This document shows, one piece after another, positions 10,730-20,499 of a DNA stretch of 64,000 nt. The stretch's first letter is position 1, and each line of letters begins with the position of its first letter. Source of the DNA: Antilocapra americana (Eukaryota > Chordata > Mammalia > Artiodactyla > Antilocapridae); the NCBI GenBank assembly GCA_007570785.1, contig ML662449.1, positions 11,898,564 to 11,962,563 of the forward strand, given 5' to 3'. Made by a program: the position numbers and the translations under genes. The notes beneath the pieces were generated by a model. The model made no database searches. It worked only from the letters and a program-made list of their open reading frames with translations, and was not told the DNA's origin.

Positions 10730-10905
10730 GGCTTAGTGTCCTTATCTCTAAGAGTATGACTTAGAGGTTTAGTGTCCTTCTGTAAAACAGGCAAACTAGC
10801 AGTATCTACTTCACAGAGTTAGTGTGATATGAATGTAACAATAATAGAAGTGCCAAGCACAGTGCCCAGCACACAGTAGGACAGTAGGTCTTCAGTAAAT
10901 GCCAA
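10730..10905 (+). repeat. MIR SINE, sense
   Basis: The 3' half of MIR is readable: GCCAAGCACAGTGCCCAGCA, then CACAGTAGG and CAGTAAATGCC. The upstream core is diverged. Confidence 0.65.
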
Positions 10906-11646
10906 GGTCCTCCCTGCCCCTTCTCCAGGAGCTCTTATATCCCAGATGTGAGTGAATCTTGGCCACTACTCCAAACTCCCTGGGCAGACACCCAACTTTC
11001 CTCAGAGGGAATGCCCAGGATCAAATTTGAAACTGGGGTTAAACAGCACTTGAGTTTCTCTTTCTGGGACAACCTGTGACCCCCTGCAAGAAAAATATCA
11101 CCACCTTGTACGAAGAAACTGGTATGGTTTTCTTTTTCCTTAATTTAAGAGATCGAGGAATTAAGTCTTCACCTATTTTTTTTTTTTAAACAAGAAATGT
11201 GCTTGCTCATGCTGGAAACTACTGGCTTGAAATAAAACAACTCCCCTTCTGTTTCACAGCCAGCAGGTTTGTGCAACACCCAGTCCAGCAGAGCCACAGA
11301 CTGCACAGTGGGCAGACTTTGCTGAACAGATGAACAACTGTGGCTTAATCTGGGTTTTTTTGGGAAAAAAAAAAAAAAGTCCTGAAGCAATTGATAAACA
11401 GGAGGCTGAGGTCAGCGTGAAGGAAGAGTAAATGAGGCCAGATTGGGGACCGCTGAAACGTAAGCCTCTTTCATCCTGAACCCGGCAGGCGGGCACGTGT
11501 GAGTGAAGTCAGGACTAATCTACCAGGAAGGGGGCCAAGAGTCTTATGCCTTGCCTGAGTTTGGAATTACATTTTAATTATCATTCAAAATTATTTTAAA
11601 ATTTATTTTATATTCTTTTACTTATTTATTATTCCAAAATTTTTTC
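10906..11646. other. Gene-free stretch
   Basis: No gene. It contains homopolymer tracts (T-run near 11178, A-run near 11365) that may be worn retroposon tails, and an AT-rich end at 11565-11645. Confidence 0.4.
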
Positions 11647-11873
11647 CAAAGTGGCTCAGATGATAAAGAATCTGCCTGCAATGCAGAAGACCTGGGTTGG
11701 ATCCCTGGGTCGTGAAGATCCCCTGGAGAAGGGACTGGCTATCCACTGCAGTATTTTTGCCTGGAGAATTCCATAGACAGAGAAACCTGGAAGGCTACAG
11801 TCCATGGGGTCACAAAGGGTCGGATATGACTGAGCAACTAACACACACACACACACACACTCACGCACACACA
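11647..11873 (+). mobile_element. Bov-tA SINE with CA-repeat tail
   Basis: The SINE body runs to CTGAGCAACTAA and passes directly into a CA microsatellite, about ten units with small interruptions. The microsatellite probably grew from the SINE tail. Confidence 0.9.
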
Positions 11874-13079
11874 GTTAAATGTATTTTGCACACTCTGTAG
11901 CAGCCTATACAAACTTTTATGCTTCTGACTTTTTTACATTCATCTTGATAATCATTCCATACCACCACCTAGAAAACAGCTAAGTTTCTGGAGCAGTCAC
12001 ATAGTGTTTGTTCTATGGTCTGAGTGTACCAGAATATATTTAATTTTATCAAAAGGCAAAGAGGTTATGTTCAATCTTCTTGGAGCTGGCTTTAAATTTA
12101 AAAAGCATTTTTGAAGGGTCTTTGTTGTCTTTTAGATTTAAGGACAGCTTCTAGTTCTTATTCTTGTCTGAATTGTGTTGGGTGTGGTACTCTCAGGGGT
12201 GGTCGATTATTTTATTGCCTTGTCCTGTTAGGACTTCGTTGTTCCATGTTTGAATGTGTATCCAGGAAGTGGAAATAATGTCCCTGACACCCCCACTTCC
12301 TTTTCTGGCAAATCTGTGTCCGGTGAGTGAATCCAACTACTTTCACCCACCCTCTTCCTTCAATCAGATGCTTGGCCTGCATTGTCCTGGCTGAAATCTG
12401 GAAATTTTAGGAAATGGACCTCAAGAGTGCTTCCAGGCAGGACTAGTTTGAGGAACTTATCGTTCATTTTGGTTAAACTGAGCCTTCCTTTTCTGCCTAT
12501 GTTTTCTTCCTTCTGTGGATTCTTTTGGCCTTTCACTTTCAACCCCCAGCCCCAGTTGCTCTGAATTCACCTCTCAGAATCATTTAGACTTAATGTGAGT
12601 TCAAGTCAGCACCTACTTCTTGCTCTTAATGGTATCTGCCCTTTAAATTTTTTACTCACCATAATTATAGAACAAAATGATTTGCCTCCTTAAGCCTTCC
12701 CAGTTGTGTAACACATACAACTGTTGTGTGAGGAGTTGGGGCGATGTCCTCACCGCTCTCCATCACCACCAGAATCGTGCCAGCCTTCTCCCTGCCCCAG
12801 GAGGACAGACAGGAAGGGGCAGGCCTGGGTGGTTCAGGACCTAAGGGTGTGGCTGGAGTCTCTGTGTCTGTTTCCTGTGGTGGAGGAGCAAATGTCACCA
12901 CCCTGGGAATGGGGTGCCAAGGCTGAGCTGCAGCAACATGTCCTCCAAAAGCAAGGTCCCCGGTAAGTATCAGACAGGGCAGCCCTAGTTCACAACTTGC
13001 AGGTTCAGTGTAGCAGGGAAATCCTAGGGGGCATCACACCAGAAGGTAAGGGTATTTGGAACTGGCAATTGCAACTTCT
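11874..13079. other. Gene-free stretch with an isolated splice-donor-like site
   Basis: No gene is recognised. A strong donor-like CCCCGGTAAGTAT occurs at 12957-12969, after a 243-base open stretch beginning 12724. No matching acceptor or known protein is seen, so I do not call an exon. The rest is unassigned. Confidence 0.35.
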
Positions 13080-13180
13080 CTGGGCCTCAGCAATCGCCTG
13101 GTAGAGCGTAATGCGCATTAAAGGAGTTGATATACAGCTGTGGCAAGAGCTCGGTAAATCAGCCCTAATTGTTATGTGAA
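13080..13180 (+). repeat. MIR SINE fragment
   Basis: GCCTCAGCAATC followed by GCATTAAAGGAG and AGAGCTCGGTAAATC matches the 3' half of MIR on the plus strand. Confidence 0.5.
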
Positions 13181-13739
13181 GTGGCCCAGACACTGTGGCC
13201 CAGCTTCCTGTTACCTGGACTAGATTAGCTTGTTTCAGCTCCACTTATCCTCCTTGGACTTGCTTTGCTCTCCTGATCTGACCTGAGGGGACCGCTCCAG
13301 GCTCTTCTGGCCTGACCCGTCTTCCTAGTCTCTGCAGCCCCCTTTGCTCCTCTTCTTGATGCCTGCTACCTTAGCCAGCCTTCAGTCTTCCACTCTTCCT
13401 CTGCGGGACTATCAAAGCCTCAACCTCCTCCCATAAAGCCAAAAAGCCCACCGTGTACCAGAGAGAAAACAAATACTTCCTTCCCTGGTGCTTTTGTGTC
13501 TCTTTGATCCCTCATCTTTGCATTGTCCAATCTCCTTCCAAGTTCCCAATTCTGGTGTCTCCCTGCCCCAGCCCTTTGAATGTGCTGAGGACAAAGTCTA
13601 GCGATGAAAAAATAAGGAGGTGCAATCCTGACACCTGGGGACTCCGTGACATCAATGATGGTGATACCTCTCCATCCTTCGGCATCTGTCTCTATACAGG
13701 AAGATAAGGGCAACAGAACAGAACTTGGACATTGTGAGG
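13181..13739. other. Gene-free stretch
   Basis: No gene. A pyrimidine-rich part at 13270-13600 may be a worn L2 body, but the resemblance is weak. Confidence 0.35.
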
Positions 13740-13923
13740 GCCCACTCCAGACCTGGCTCTGTTCTCAGCCCTTTACACTTACTGTCATTAACCCTCACAC
13801 AGCTGTCTGACATGGATGTTAGGACCATTCTGCAGATTTCCAAACTGAGGCTCAGAGCAGATGCACATCAAGGTCTCTTCACTAATGGGGAGCAGAAATG
13901 GAATTTGCATCCAGGTCTGTCTG
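13740..13923 (-). repeat. MIR SINE, antisense
   Basis: The reversed MIR is clear: TCAGCCCTTTACACTTACTG, CATTAACCCTCACAC and CCAAACTGAGGCTCAGAGCA. A younger SINE sits directly at its right end. Confidence 0.8.
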
Positions 13924-13929
13924 TCACTG

Positions 13930-14144
13930 GGGCTTCCTTGGTGGCTCAGATGGTAAAGAATCCACCTGTAATGCAGGAGACCTGGGTTCCATCCCTGGGT
14001 CAGGAAGATCTAAAGAAGGGAAAGGCTACCCACTCCAGTGTTTTTGCCTGGAGAATCCCATGGACAGAGAGGTCTACGGGTGCTACAGTCCATGGGGGTC
14101 ACCGAGTTGGACGTGACTGAGTGACTCACACTTTCTCTTCACTT
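13930..14144 (+). mobile_element. Bov-tA SINE
   Basis: A near-complete copy starts GGCTTCCTTGGTGGCTCAGA. TCACTG flanks it at 13924-13929 and 14145-14150, a short but plausible target duplication in the MIR end. Confidence 0.9.
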
Positions 14145-14328
14145 TCACTGCCTGGCCCCAGTCCCCATTCATGTAAAAGAAAATCTGAGCCAGTGGGACT
14201 TGATACACTAGGAACATTTTGCATTCTGTTTTGTATTTGGATCAACTAGCCTGAGAATTGGTGTCTTCTACATCTGAACTTGGCACCCATGATGTCTTAG
14301 CCAAAGATTTCAAGCTTTGTCTTGTCTG

Positions 14329-14453
14329 GTAGGAAATGGCAACCCACTCCAGTATTCTTGTCTGGAAAATTCCATGGACAGAGGAGCCTGGCCAGCTATA
14401 GTCCTTAGGATCGCAAAGAGTCAGACACGACTGATCGACTGAGCATGCATGCA
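14329..14453 (+). mobile_element. Bov-A monomer
   Basis: Only the BovB-derived half of the SINE is present (AGGAAATGGCAACCCACTCC onward), without the tRNA head. CTTGTCTG at 14321-14328 and 14454-14461 is a perfect 8-bp duplication, so this is a genuine headless insertion. Confidence 0.85.
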
Positions 14454-14461
14454 CTTGTCTG

Positions 14462-15009
14462 CACACTGGTTTGATTTTGAAATAGCTAGTTTGTAGACAT
14501 TCAGAAGTATTCTTGCCAAGATTCACACAGTACGTTCGGTTGTTTTCCCAAACTTCTGAAGTACACTCCCCCAGAAATTAATCATCCAGAGGACAGCAGG
14601 TATTAGGAAGGTGGTGTCCAGGGCTTCTCACCTCCTGTGAGGAGCTCATGTGGACCAAAGCGCATCACAAAATTTTCTGACAGAGAAACCAGTGGATGGA
14701 AAATGGCGCCTCATGGTGTGAGAGTCTAAACTAGCTTGAGAGTTTTATTCAAATTAAACAATGCTCACTTTTACATAACCTAGAGCAAGGGCACACAACA
14801 GTGTTCTTTTGTAGCTCCCAAACTGTCACAGATGCATGAAATATCTACATACAGATTCAGTCTTAGCTTCAACCCCAAGGCTCCCCAACCTGTTTCCCCC
14901 AAGGTTTAAACCATGCCCTCTGATTTTTTGCCTGAAGTTCTCTTTTGAGCACACTCTGCCTAACAATCTCTTTGATTTTTCAGTATTAAACAGAGGAACT
15001 GCACTGGAT
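14462..15009. other. Gene-free stretch
   Basis: No gene or named repeat. It is mixed single-copy-looking DNA. Confidence 0.35.
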
Positions 15010-15127
15010 TGAGTAGTGCCCCCCCCCATAAAGTTCATGTCCACTCAGAACCTCAGAATGTGACCTTATTTGAAAACAGAGTCTTTGCAAATGTAATTAG
15101 TTAATATAATGTCACTCTTTGGGGTCT

Positions 15128-15223
15128 TTCCTTCTCCAGGGGATCTTCCCAACCCAGGGATTGAACCCAGGTCTCCCACATTGCAAGCAGATTCTTTACC
15201 AGCTGAGCCACAAAGGAAGCCCC
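15128..15223 (-). mobile_element. Bov-tA SINE head fragment in the LTR
   Basis: About 96 bp of antisense SINE: TTCTCCAGGGGATCTTCCC, then TTTACCAGCTGAGCCAC. The BovB-derived half is absent. Confidence 0.85.
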
Positions 15224-15360
15224 CAGATTGGGGGTGTGGAGAGCTAAATTCAATGACTGACATCCTCCTATGAGAAAGGAGAAGGAGAATCAGATGCAAA
15301 GACACAGGCAGGGAAGAAGGCCATGTGACAATGGAGGAAGAGAATTTAGTGATGCAGCTA

Positions 15361-16065
15361 CCAGTTTCCCTCCTATCTTAAAGTAGAGAGTTCCTAGGAA
15401 ACTTTTCTTAAGCCAAGATCGTGTTAAGTGGAGAAGCAATTACCTTGGGACACATCTTGCTAACAGATGCACAAAATAAATCGAGACAAAGCACAGATGC
15501 TCACAGACACAGTTCAAAGCTATGGTGGCTTGATGATGAAATACTGAGTGTAGTTCCCCGGGAAGGAGCCTGGCAGGGCCACTTTTGCTGCTTGACTTGT
15601 TATCGTTTATTCGCTGTGTCTGACAACCTCATGGACTGCAGCATGCCAGGCTTCCCTGTCCTTCACTATCTCCCAGAGTTTGCTCAAACTCACGTCCATT
15701 GATTCGATGATGCCATCCATCCATCTCATTCTCTGTCATCCCCTTCTCCTCCTATCCTCAATCTTTCCCAGCATCAGAGCCTTTTCCAATGAATCATCTC
15801 TTTGAATCAGGTGGCCAAAGTATTGGAGCTTCAGCTTCAGCATCAGTCCTTCCAATGAATATTCAGGATTGATTTCCTTTAGAACTGACTGGTTTGATCT
15901 CCTTGCAAGACCGATGCTGAACACTATTTTCACTTTTCACCTTTTTTGGGTTAAAGCAAAGTTTCTCCTCGGATTTCTTTCAGTTAGTGAAAACAGGTAC
16001 TAATATGGATCTTTCATAAAAGTGAAGTGGCATTAAGTGAACTTTTGAAAAGCAGGGTATATCTG
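15361..16065. mobile_element. Tigger-like DNA transposon fragment, TA-flanked
   Basis: The LTR is broken exactly at a TA: TA at 15359-15360 and again at 16066-16067. The insert starts CCAGTTTCCCTCC and ends TATATCTG. Its ends are roughly inverted copies of one another, with AAGTAGAGAGTTCC and AAGTGAACTTTTG parts typical of Tigger ends. About 310 bp of its 705 bp is a later BovB piece. No transposase remains. Confidence 0.6.
15600..15910 (-). mobile_element. BovB 3' fragment inside the Tigger-like element
   Basis: Antisense BovB 3' sequence starts near GCTGTGTCTGACAACCTCAT and stops within GGTTTGATCTCCTTGCAAGA. The minus-strand C-terminal words RRSNQSVLKEINPEYSLEGL are readable. It is the youngest layer of this nest. 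Confidence 0.85.
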
Positions 16066-16290
16066 TACAAGTCAAGGAACACCAAGAATTGCTAGGAACC
16101 ACCAGAAACTAGAAAGAAGCCAGGAAGGACTCTTCCTGGCTTCCCAGGGAGCATGGTAGGGCTGACTCCTTGGTGGAGCAGACCAGACTCCAGAACTGTG
16201 AGAGAATACTTTTCCAGGGTTGTAAGCCACATAATTGTGATAACTTGTCATGGCAGCCTTAGGAAGCTAATAGAGACTCTCATTCAACTC

Positions 16291-16576
16291 TTCAAATAAA
16301 AAGCTTCCTTTACTATGAGCATTTCCATGAGCTTTTCTTGTTTTTAAATGAGACTCTCTGAACCTCAGTTTTCTCACGTTAAGATTGTGTATCAACCAGC
16401 TGTTGCTGCCTAGAAACCACCCCACAACTCAGTGGCATAAAATAGTGATTGTGTATGATCACACTCAAAGGTCTGTGGGGTGGCTAGGTGCCTCTGCTCA
16501 TACACCCCTTATTCTTCTGAAATCTCCAGGCCTCCCGAGCATCTTGTGGTAATGACAGAAGTCCATGTCAGCATTT
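16291..16576. repeat. Gene-free stretch with an ancient repeat
   Basis: No gene. About 16395-16530 has CCAGCTGTTGCTGCC followed by CAACTCAGTGGCATAAAA, a common ancient-repeat head related to the one near 6040. Confidence 0.45.
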
Positions 16577-16589
16577 AAAGCCTCTGCTT

Positions 16590-16821
16590 GGGACTTCCCT
16601 GGTGGTTCAGTGGCTCAGACTCTGTGCTCCCAATGCAAGGCGCCTGGATTTGATCCCTGGTCGGGAAACTGGCTCCCACATGCTGCCACTAAGAGTTTAC
16701 TTGCAGAAACTAAGAGTTTGCATGCTGAAACTGAAGATCCCATGTGCCACAACAACAACAAAAAAGACTGCACAGCACAACTAAGACCCAACACAATCAA
16801 ATAAATAGATTTTCTTTTTTT
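16590..16821 (+). mobile_element. CHR-type SINE
   Basis: A full copy from GGGACTTCCCTGGTGGTTCA to an A/T-rich tail. The flanks AAAGCCTCTGCTT (16577-16589) and AAAGTTTCTGCTT (16822-16834) match at 11 of 13 positions. Confidence 0.9.
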
Positions 16822-17080
16822 AAAGTTTCTGCTTATGTGACTGTAACTGAGCAGAACCCTATGGGGCCTTCCCAGGACAGGACCCTCTCCATATGCTCTG
16901 CTTTAGCGCCTCTCTGAAGCACATACATAACAGTATTTGATGAACATTTTCTGAATTGTTTTACAGATACTAAAACTCCACCAAACAGAAGAAATTAACT
17001 ACCTGATGACCATGTGACCATGGACCCTGAAGACTGATTAAGTGACACTACCCTCACCTGGCCTTTAAAGATGTTTTGCT

Positions 17081-17102
17081 AAAAAAATATAAATAAATAA
17101 AT
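17081..17102 (+). mobile_element. Tail-only retroposon insertion
   Basis: A 22-bp A-rich string lies between perfect 14-bp direct repeats, AAAGATGTTTTGCT, at 17067-17080 and 17103-17116. It looks like a retroposon insertion that copied only its tail, AAAAAAATA followed by TAAA units as in CHR SINE tails. Confidence 0.65.
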
Positions 17103-17116
17103 AAAGATGTTTTGCT

Positions 17117-17402
17117 GAAACCCATCAAGGAGTTCAGGTGTTTTGAGCACTAGCTGCCCTGGACTCCTTGCTTGGTGCCCTGAAGAAAACCCTGCACTTA
17201 CTTTCACCACAATCCAATGTCAGTAGAGTACCTTTATGGTGCACGAGTGAGCAGAACCAAGTTTGGGTTCAGTAACATCATTGTTAACATCCCATTGGCC
17301 AAATCAAGTCATGAGGCCAACTCCACTCTGCTCACAGTGAGAGGGTGAAAGGAGGAATATTTGTTCAATAATAATCCCAACTAACACAGATGTGGTAATA
17401 CC
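17117..17402. other. Gene-free stretch
   Basis: No gene or assignable repeat is visible. Confidence 0.35.
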
Positions 17403-17679
17403 TGCCCCTATAGACTGAATGTTGTATCCCCCTAAACTCATAATCAAAACTTAATTCTCAGTGTGATAGTATTTGGAGGTGAGCCCTTTGAGAGGTGATT
17501 AGGTCATGAGGGTGGAGCTGTCATAAATGGGATTAGTGCCCTTATAAAAGGGGCCCAAGAGACCTCAGAGAGCTCTCTCACCTTTTCTGTCATGTGAGGA
17601 TACAGAGAAAAGATAGCCATCTCTGAACCAGAAAGCAAGTTGTCACCAGACACCTGATTTGCCAGTGCCCTGATCTTGG
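17403..17679 (+). mobile_element. MaLR LTR (MST/MLT1 group)
   Basis: A well-preserved run, GTGATAGTATTTGGAGGTGA, ATTAGGTCATGAGGGTGGAG, GGATTAGTGCCCTTATAAAA and CTCACCTTTTCTGTCATGTG, matches this ERVL-MaLR LTR group in sense orientation. No internal region follows. Confidence 0.85.
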
Positions 17680-17830
17680 GTGGTGGAGTGATACCCATTT
17701 AAGCAAACATAAATTCAATTTTTATTTTCTGATCATATCTTATCTGTTATGAAGATTCTGTCCCATCCATGAAACTACCACCCAACTTCTGCACTCTCGT
17801 GGGGAGGCCATTACTCTGCTGATCACTTGG
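17680..17830 (+). repeat. Unassigned dispersed repeat, copy 1
   Basis: GGTGGAGTGATACCCATTTA, AGCAAACATAAATTCA and later ACCACCCAACTTCTGCACTC recur, diverged, at 19406-19780 in the same orientation. The family is not recognised. Confidence 0.5.
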
Positions 17831-17935
17831 TCAAAATCAGTGACAAGGACAGCCCAGCCTCAAGGGGAGGGGAAATAGATTCCACTATTTGATGGAAGAA
17901 ATAATAAATCTTTTGTGGCTCTTTAACCCATGCCA

Positions 17936-18507
17936 CTGCAGATGGTGACTGCAGCCATGAAATTAAAAGATGCTTACTCCTTGGAAGAAAAGCTATGACC
18001 AACCTAGACAGCATATTAAAAAGCAGAGATATTACTTCGCCAACAAAAGTCTGTTTAGTCAAAGCTATGGTTTTTCCAGTAGTCATGTATGGATGTGAGA
18101 GTTGGACTATGAAGAAAGCTGAGCATGGAAGAATTTCTGCTTTTGAACTGTGGTGTTGGAGAAGGTTCTTGAGAGTTCCTTGGACTGCAAGGAGATCCAA
18201 CCAGTCCATTCTAAAGGAAATCAGTCCTGAATATTCACTGGAAGGACTGATGCTGAAGCTAAAACTCCAATACTTTGGCCACCTGATGCAAAGAACTGAC
18301 TATTTGAAAAGATCCTAATGCTGGGAAAGACTGAAGGTGGGAGGAGAAAGGGACAACAGAGGATGAGATGGTTGGATGGCATCATCCACTCAGTAGACAT
18401 GAGTTTTGAGTAAACTCCGGGAGTTGGTGATGGACAGGGAAGCCTGGTGAGCTGGAGTCCATGGGGTCGCAAAGAGTCAGGCATGACTGAGTGACTGAAC
18501 TGAACTG
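17936..18507 (+). mobile_element. BovB LINE 3' end, 5'-truncated
   Basis: A 572-bp sense BovB copy ends in GACTGAACTGAACTGAAC. AACCCATGCCA (17925-17935) and AACCCATACCA (18508-18518) form its duplication, 10 of 11 identical. Confidence 0.95.
17995..18318 (+). pseudogene. BovB ORF2 C-terminal remnant
   Basis: A 107-codon open stretch encodes the part downstream of the reverse-transcriptase catalytic core, with VVMYGCESWTMKKAE and [20 protein letters not shown]. It lacks all catalytic motifs because the insertion is 5'-truncated. Confidence 0.85.
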
Positions 18508-18518
18508 AACCCATACCA

Positions 18519-18985
18519 GTATGCATCTACTGAGGCAGTCCTCACCACAACCCCACAAAGTGGGGACTGGTATTATCCACTTCGAAAGTAGGAAAGTTAA
18601 AAGCAGCTGCTACTGCTGCTGCTGCTAAGTCGCTTCAGTGGTGTCCGACTCTGTGCGACCCCATAGACGGCAGCCCTCCAGGCTCCCCTGTCCCTGGGAT
18701 TCTCCAGCCAAGAACACTGGAGTGGGTTGCCATTTTCTTCTCCAAAGCATGAAAATGAAAAGTGAAAGTGAAGTCGCTCAGTCATGTCTGACTCCTGGCG
18801 ATCGCATGGACTGCAGCCTACCAGGCTCCTCCATCCATGGGATTTTCCAGGCAAGAGTACCAGTGTGGGTTGCCCATGCCTTCTCTGGTTAAAAGCAGGG
18901 ATGTTACTAATTTGGCTAAAGTTAGTCAACTGATCAGCAGGAGAGCTGGGGTTCCAATCTAGGCTATTCAGTAGCGAGGCCAATG
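18519..18985 (-). repeat. MIR SINE, split by a Bov-A2 dimer
   Basis: Reversed MIR pieces occur on both sides of the dimer: CCTCACCACAACCCCACAAA at the left and AGCAGGAGAGCTGGGGTTCC at the right. Confidence 0.65.
18607..18887 (-). mobile_element. Bov-A2 SINE dimer
   Basis: Two antisense Bov-A units are joined by a linker (GAAAATGAAAAGTGAAAGTG), with the reversed CAG tail at the left. A perfect 11-bp duplication, GTTAAAAGCAG, occurs at 18596-18606 and 18888-18898. Confidence 0.95.
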
Positions 18986-19137
18986 TTTGCTTTCTCCTTC
19001 CCTATTGACCCTGTTTCTTTGGCCACTTATGGGCAGAAGCTGGGCCCCCTTCTACCACATTATGTATAGGCTTCTCTCACACATGCTCTCATATGCACAA
19101 AAGGGCTTGTGGTAAGGTCTCCTTGAAAAAAGAGGCT

Positions 19138-19406
19138 GGGACTTCTCTGGTGGTCCAGTGGTTAAGTCTGCTGCTAATGCAGGGGACAAAGTTTTGATCC
19201 CTGACTGAGAAGATTCCACATGTTGCTGGGCAACGAAGTCTGTGCACCACAACTACTGAACCCATATTCCCTAGAGCCCATGCTCCACAAGAGGAGCCTC
19301 TAGGCTAAAGAACAGCCTAGAGAACAGCCCCACCCACCACAAGTGGAGAAAGACTGCATGCAGCAGTGAAGACCCAGCAGAGACAAAAATAAATAAATGA
19401 ATGAAA
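19138..19406 (+). mobile_element. CHR-type SINE
   Basis: A long copy from GGGACTTCTCTGGTGGTCCA through CTAGAGCCCATGCTCCACAA to an AAATAAATAAATG tail. AGGCT occurs at both edges. Confidence 0.9.
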
Positions 19407-19780
19407 CAGGCTAGTGGAGTGATACTCATTTAAGCAAATATAATTCAGTTTGGGTTTTCTGGCTTCCCTGGTGGCTCAGCTGGTGAAGAATCCGCCTGCA
19501 ATTTGGCACACCGAGGTTCGATCCCTGGCTTGGGAAGATCTCCTGGAGAGGGGAACAGCTACCCACTCTACTACTCTGGCCTGGAGAATTCCATGGATCG
19601 TATAGTCTATGGTATCACAAAGAGTTGGATATGACTGTGCGACTTTCACTTCACCTGGATTTTCTGACCATGTTCTATCTGGTTATTACAGTTTTCTCGG
19701 GATTTCTTTCTATGGAGGGTTCTGATTTTTCCATGGAAACACCACCCAAATCCGATGCTCTCTTGGCCTTTTGATTCAAA
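19406..19780 (+). repeat. Unassigned dispersed repeat, copy 2, split by a SINE
   Basis: AGTGGAGTGATACTCATTTA and AGCAAATATAATTCAG match copy 1 at 17680. After the SINE it resumes with ATTTTCTGACCATG and CACCACCCAAATCCGATGCT. Spacing between shared words is longer than in copy 1. Confidence 0.5.
19461..19657 (+). mobile_element. Bov-tA SINE
   Basis: A clean head (GGCTTCCCTGGTGGCTCAGC) and BovB-like end (GTGCGACTTTCACTTCACC). The flanks GGTTTTCT and GGATTTTCT are compatible with a target duplication. Confidence 0.9.
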
Positions 19781-20164
19781 CCATCTGCTGGTCTTTTATT
19801 CTCAGGTGTTGTCTTAGTCATGGGTCTAGGGTTCACTACCCCCATTGCAGGCCCAGACTGGTCTCCCTCTGCTCTGCTTCTGCTGGGACTTCACAAGATG
19901 TGGGAAGTTACAGAGCTGTGCCCAGAGGGAGGGGAGGTGGCAGCATTCAAAATCAGCATCTTGATCGAATACATTCTAACTTAAGTGGGTTTGGAAATCC
20001 AAACCTAAGCACTGGACTATAGTCATGGGTGTGACATGTTAGCTTACATAATCACTTGGTTTGGGCCAGTTCCCACACCCAAACCTGTAAGAAAAGCCTG
20101 GAGTCAAGACAATCTTGCAGACAGAAATGGATGCTTGCCTCATAAACTAAGTAATGCTTTTGGA
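19781..20164. other. Gene-free stretch
   Basis: No gene or assignable repeat. An 83-codon open stretch at 19771-20022 matches nothing I know. Confidence 0.35.
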
Positions 20165-20305
20165 TTCATTCACTTGTCCAAGAAATATATAATTGAGCAC
20201 TTGTTATGAGCCAGTCGCTGTGTTGGGCACAGAGGACAAAGATGAATTAATTAGATGCAGGAATAAATTCCTGCCCTCCAGGAGTCCACAGTTAATTACA
20301 ACAGT
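20165..20305 (-). repeat. L2 3' end, antisense
   Basis: GATTCATTCACTTGTCCAAG, ATTGAGCACTTGTTATGAGC and CCTGCCCTCCAGGAGTCCAC are the reversed L2 3' terminus. Confidence 0.75.
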
Positions 20306-20499
20306 TACTACCTACATTTTATACCTGGGCATGTAAAGTCTAAACATGTTAACCACTATATATGTCTACCAGTAAGGCAAGGTTTTCATCCTCCTTAAAA
20401 TGACTGCCCAGAAGAGAGGAGAGTACTTTATTTTGAGGTCTGTAAAGGAAAAATGCACTCTTGTGTGCCTCTTTTCCTACTAACACTTAATACTTCTGG

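Larger units (their letters stand above)
15010..16290 (+). mobile_element. MaLR-type LTR (MLT1 group), split by insertions
   Basis: The LTR can be followed in three pieces: 15010-15127 (CAGAATGTGACCTTATTTG), 15224-15360 (GACACAGGCAGGGAAGAAGG, then GATGCAGCTA) and 16066-16290 (CAAGTCAAGGAACACCAAG, CTCCAGAACTGTGAGAGAAT, CATGGCAGCCTTAGGAAG). A SINE and a DNA transposon fill the gaps. It is the oldest layer here. Confidence 0.8.

Noticed and set aside
11840..11873. CA repeat as a tandem array of interest
   Set aside because: It is the ordinary CA-rich extension of a SINE tail.
16591..16670. tRNA gene from A-box and B-box-like words at SINE heads
   Set aside because: The tRNA-like heads of CHR and Bov-tA SINEs do not fold as a full tRNA here and continue into SINE bodies and tails.
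18490..18510. Repeated GAACT units as a CRISPR-like or satellite array
   Set aside because: These short units are the normal 3' tail of BovB and recur at the ends of other BovB copies. There are no spacers.
18597..18983. 128-codon minus-strand frame as a protein
   Set aside because: It is a translation of the Bov-A2 dimer; the same phrases recur wherever Bov SINEs occur in the window.
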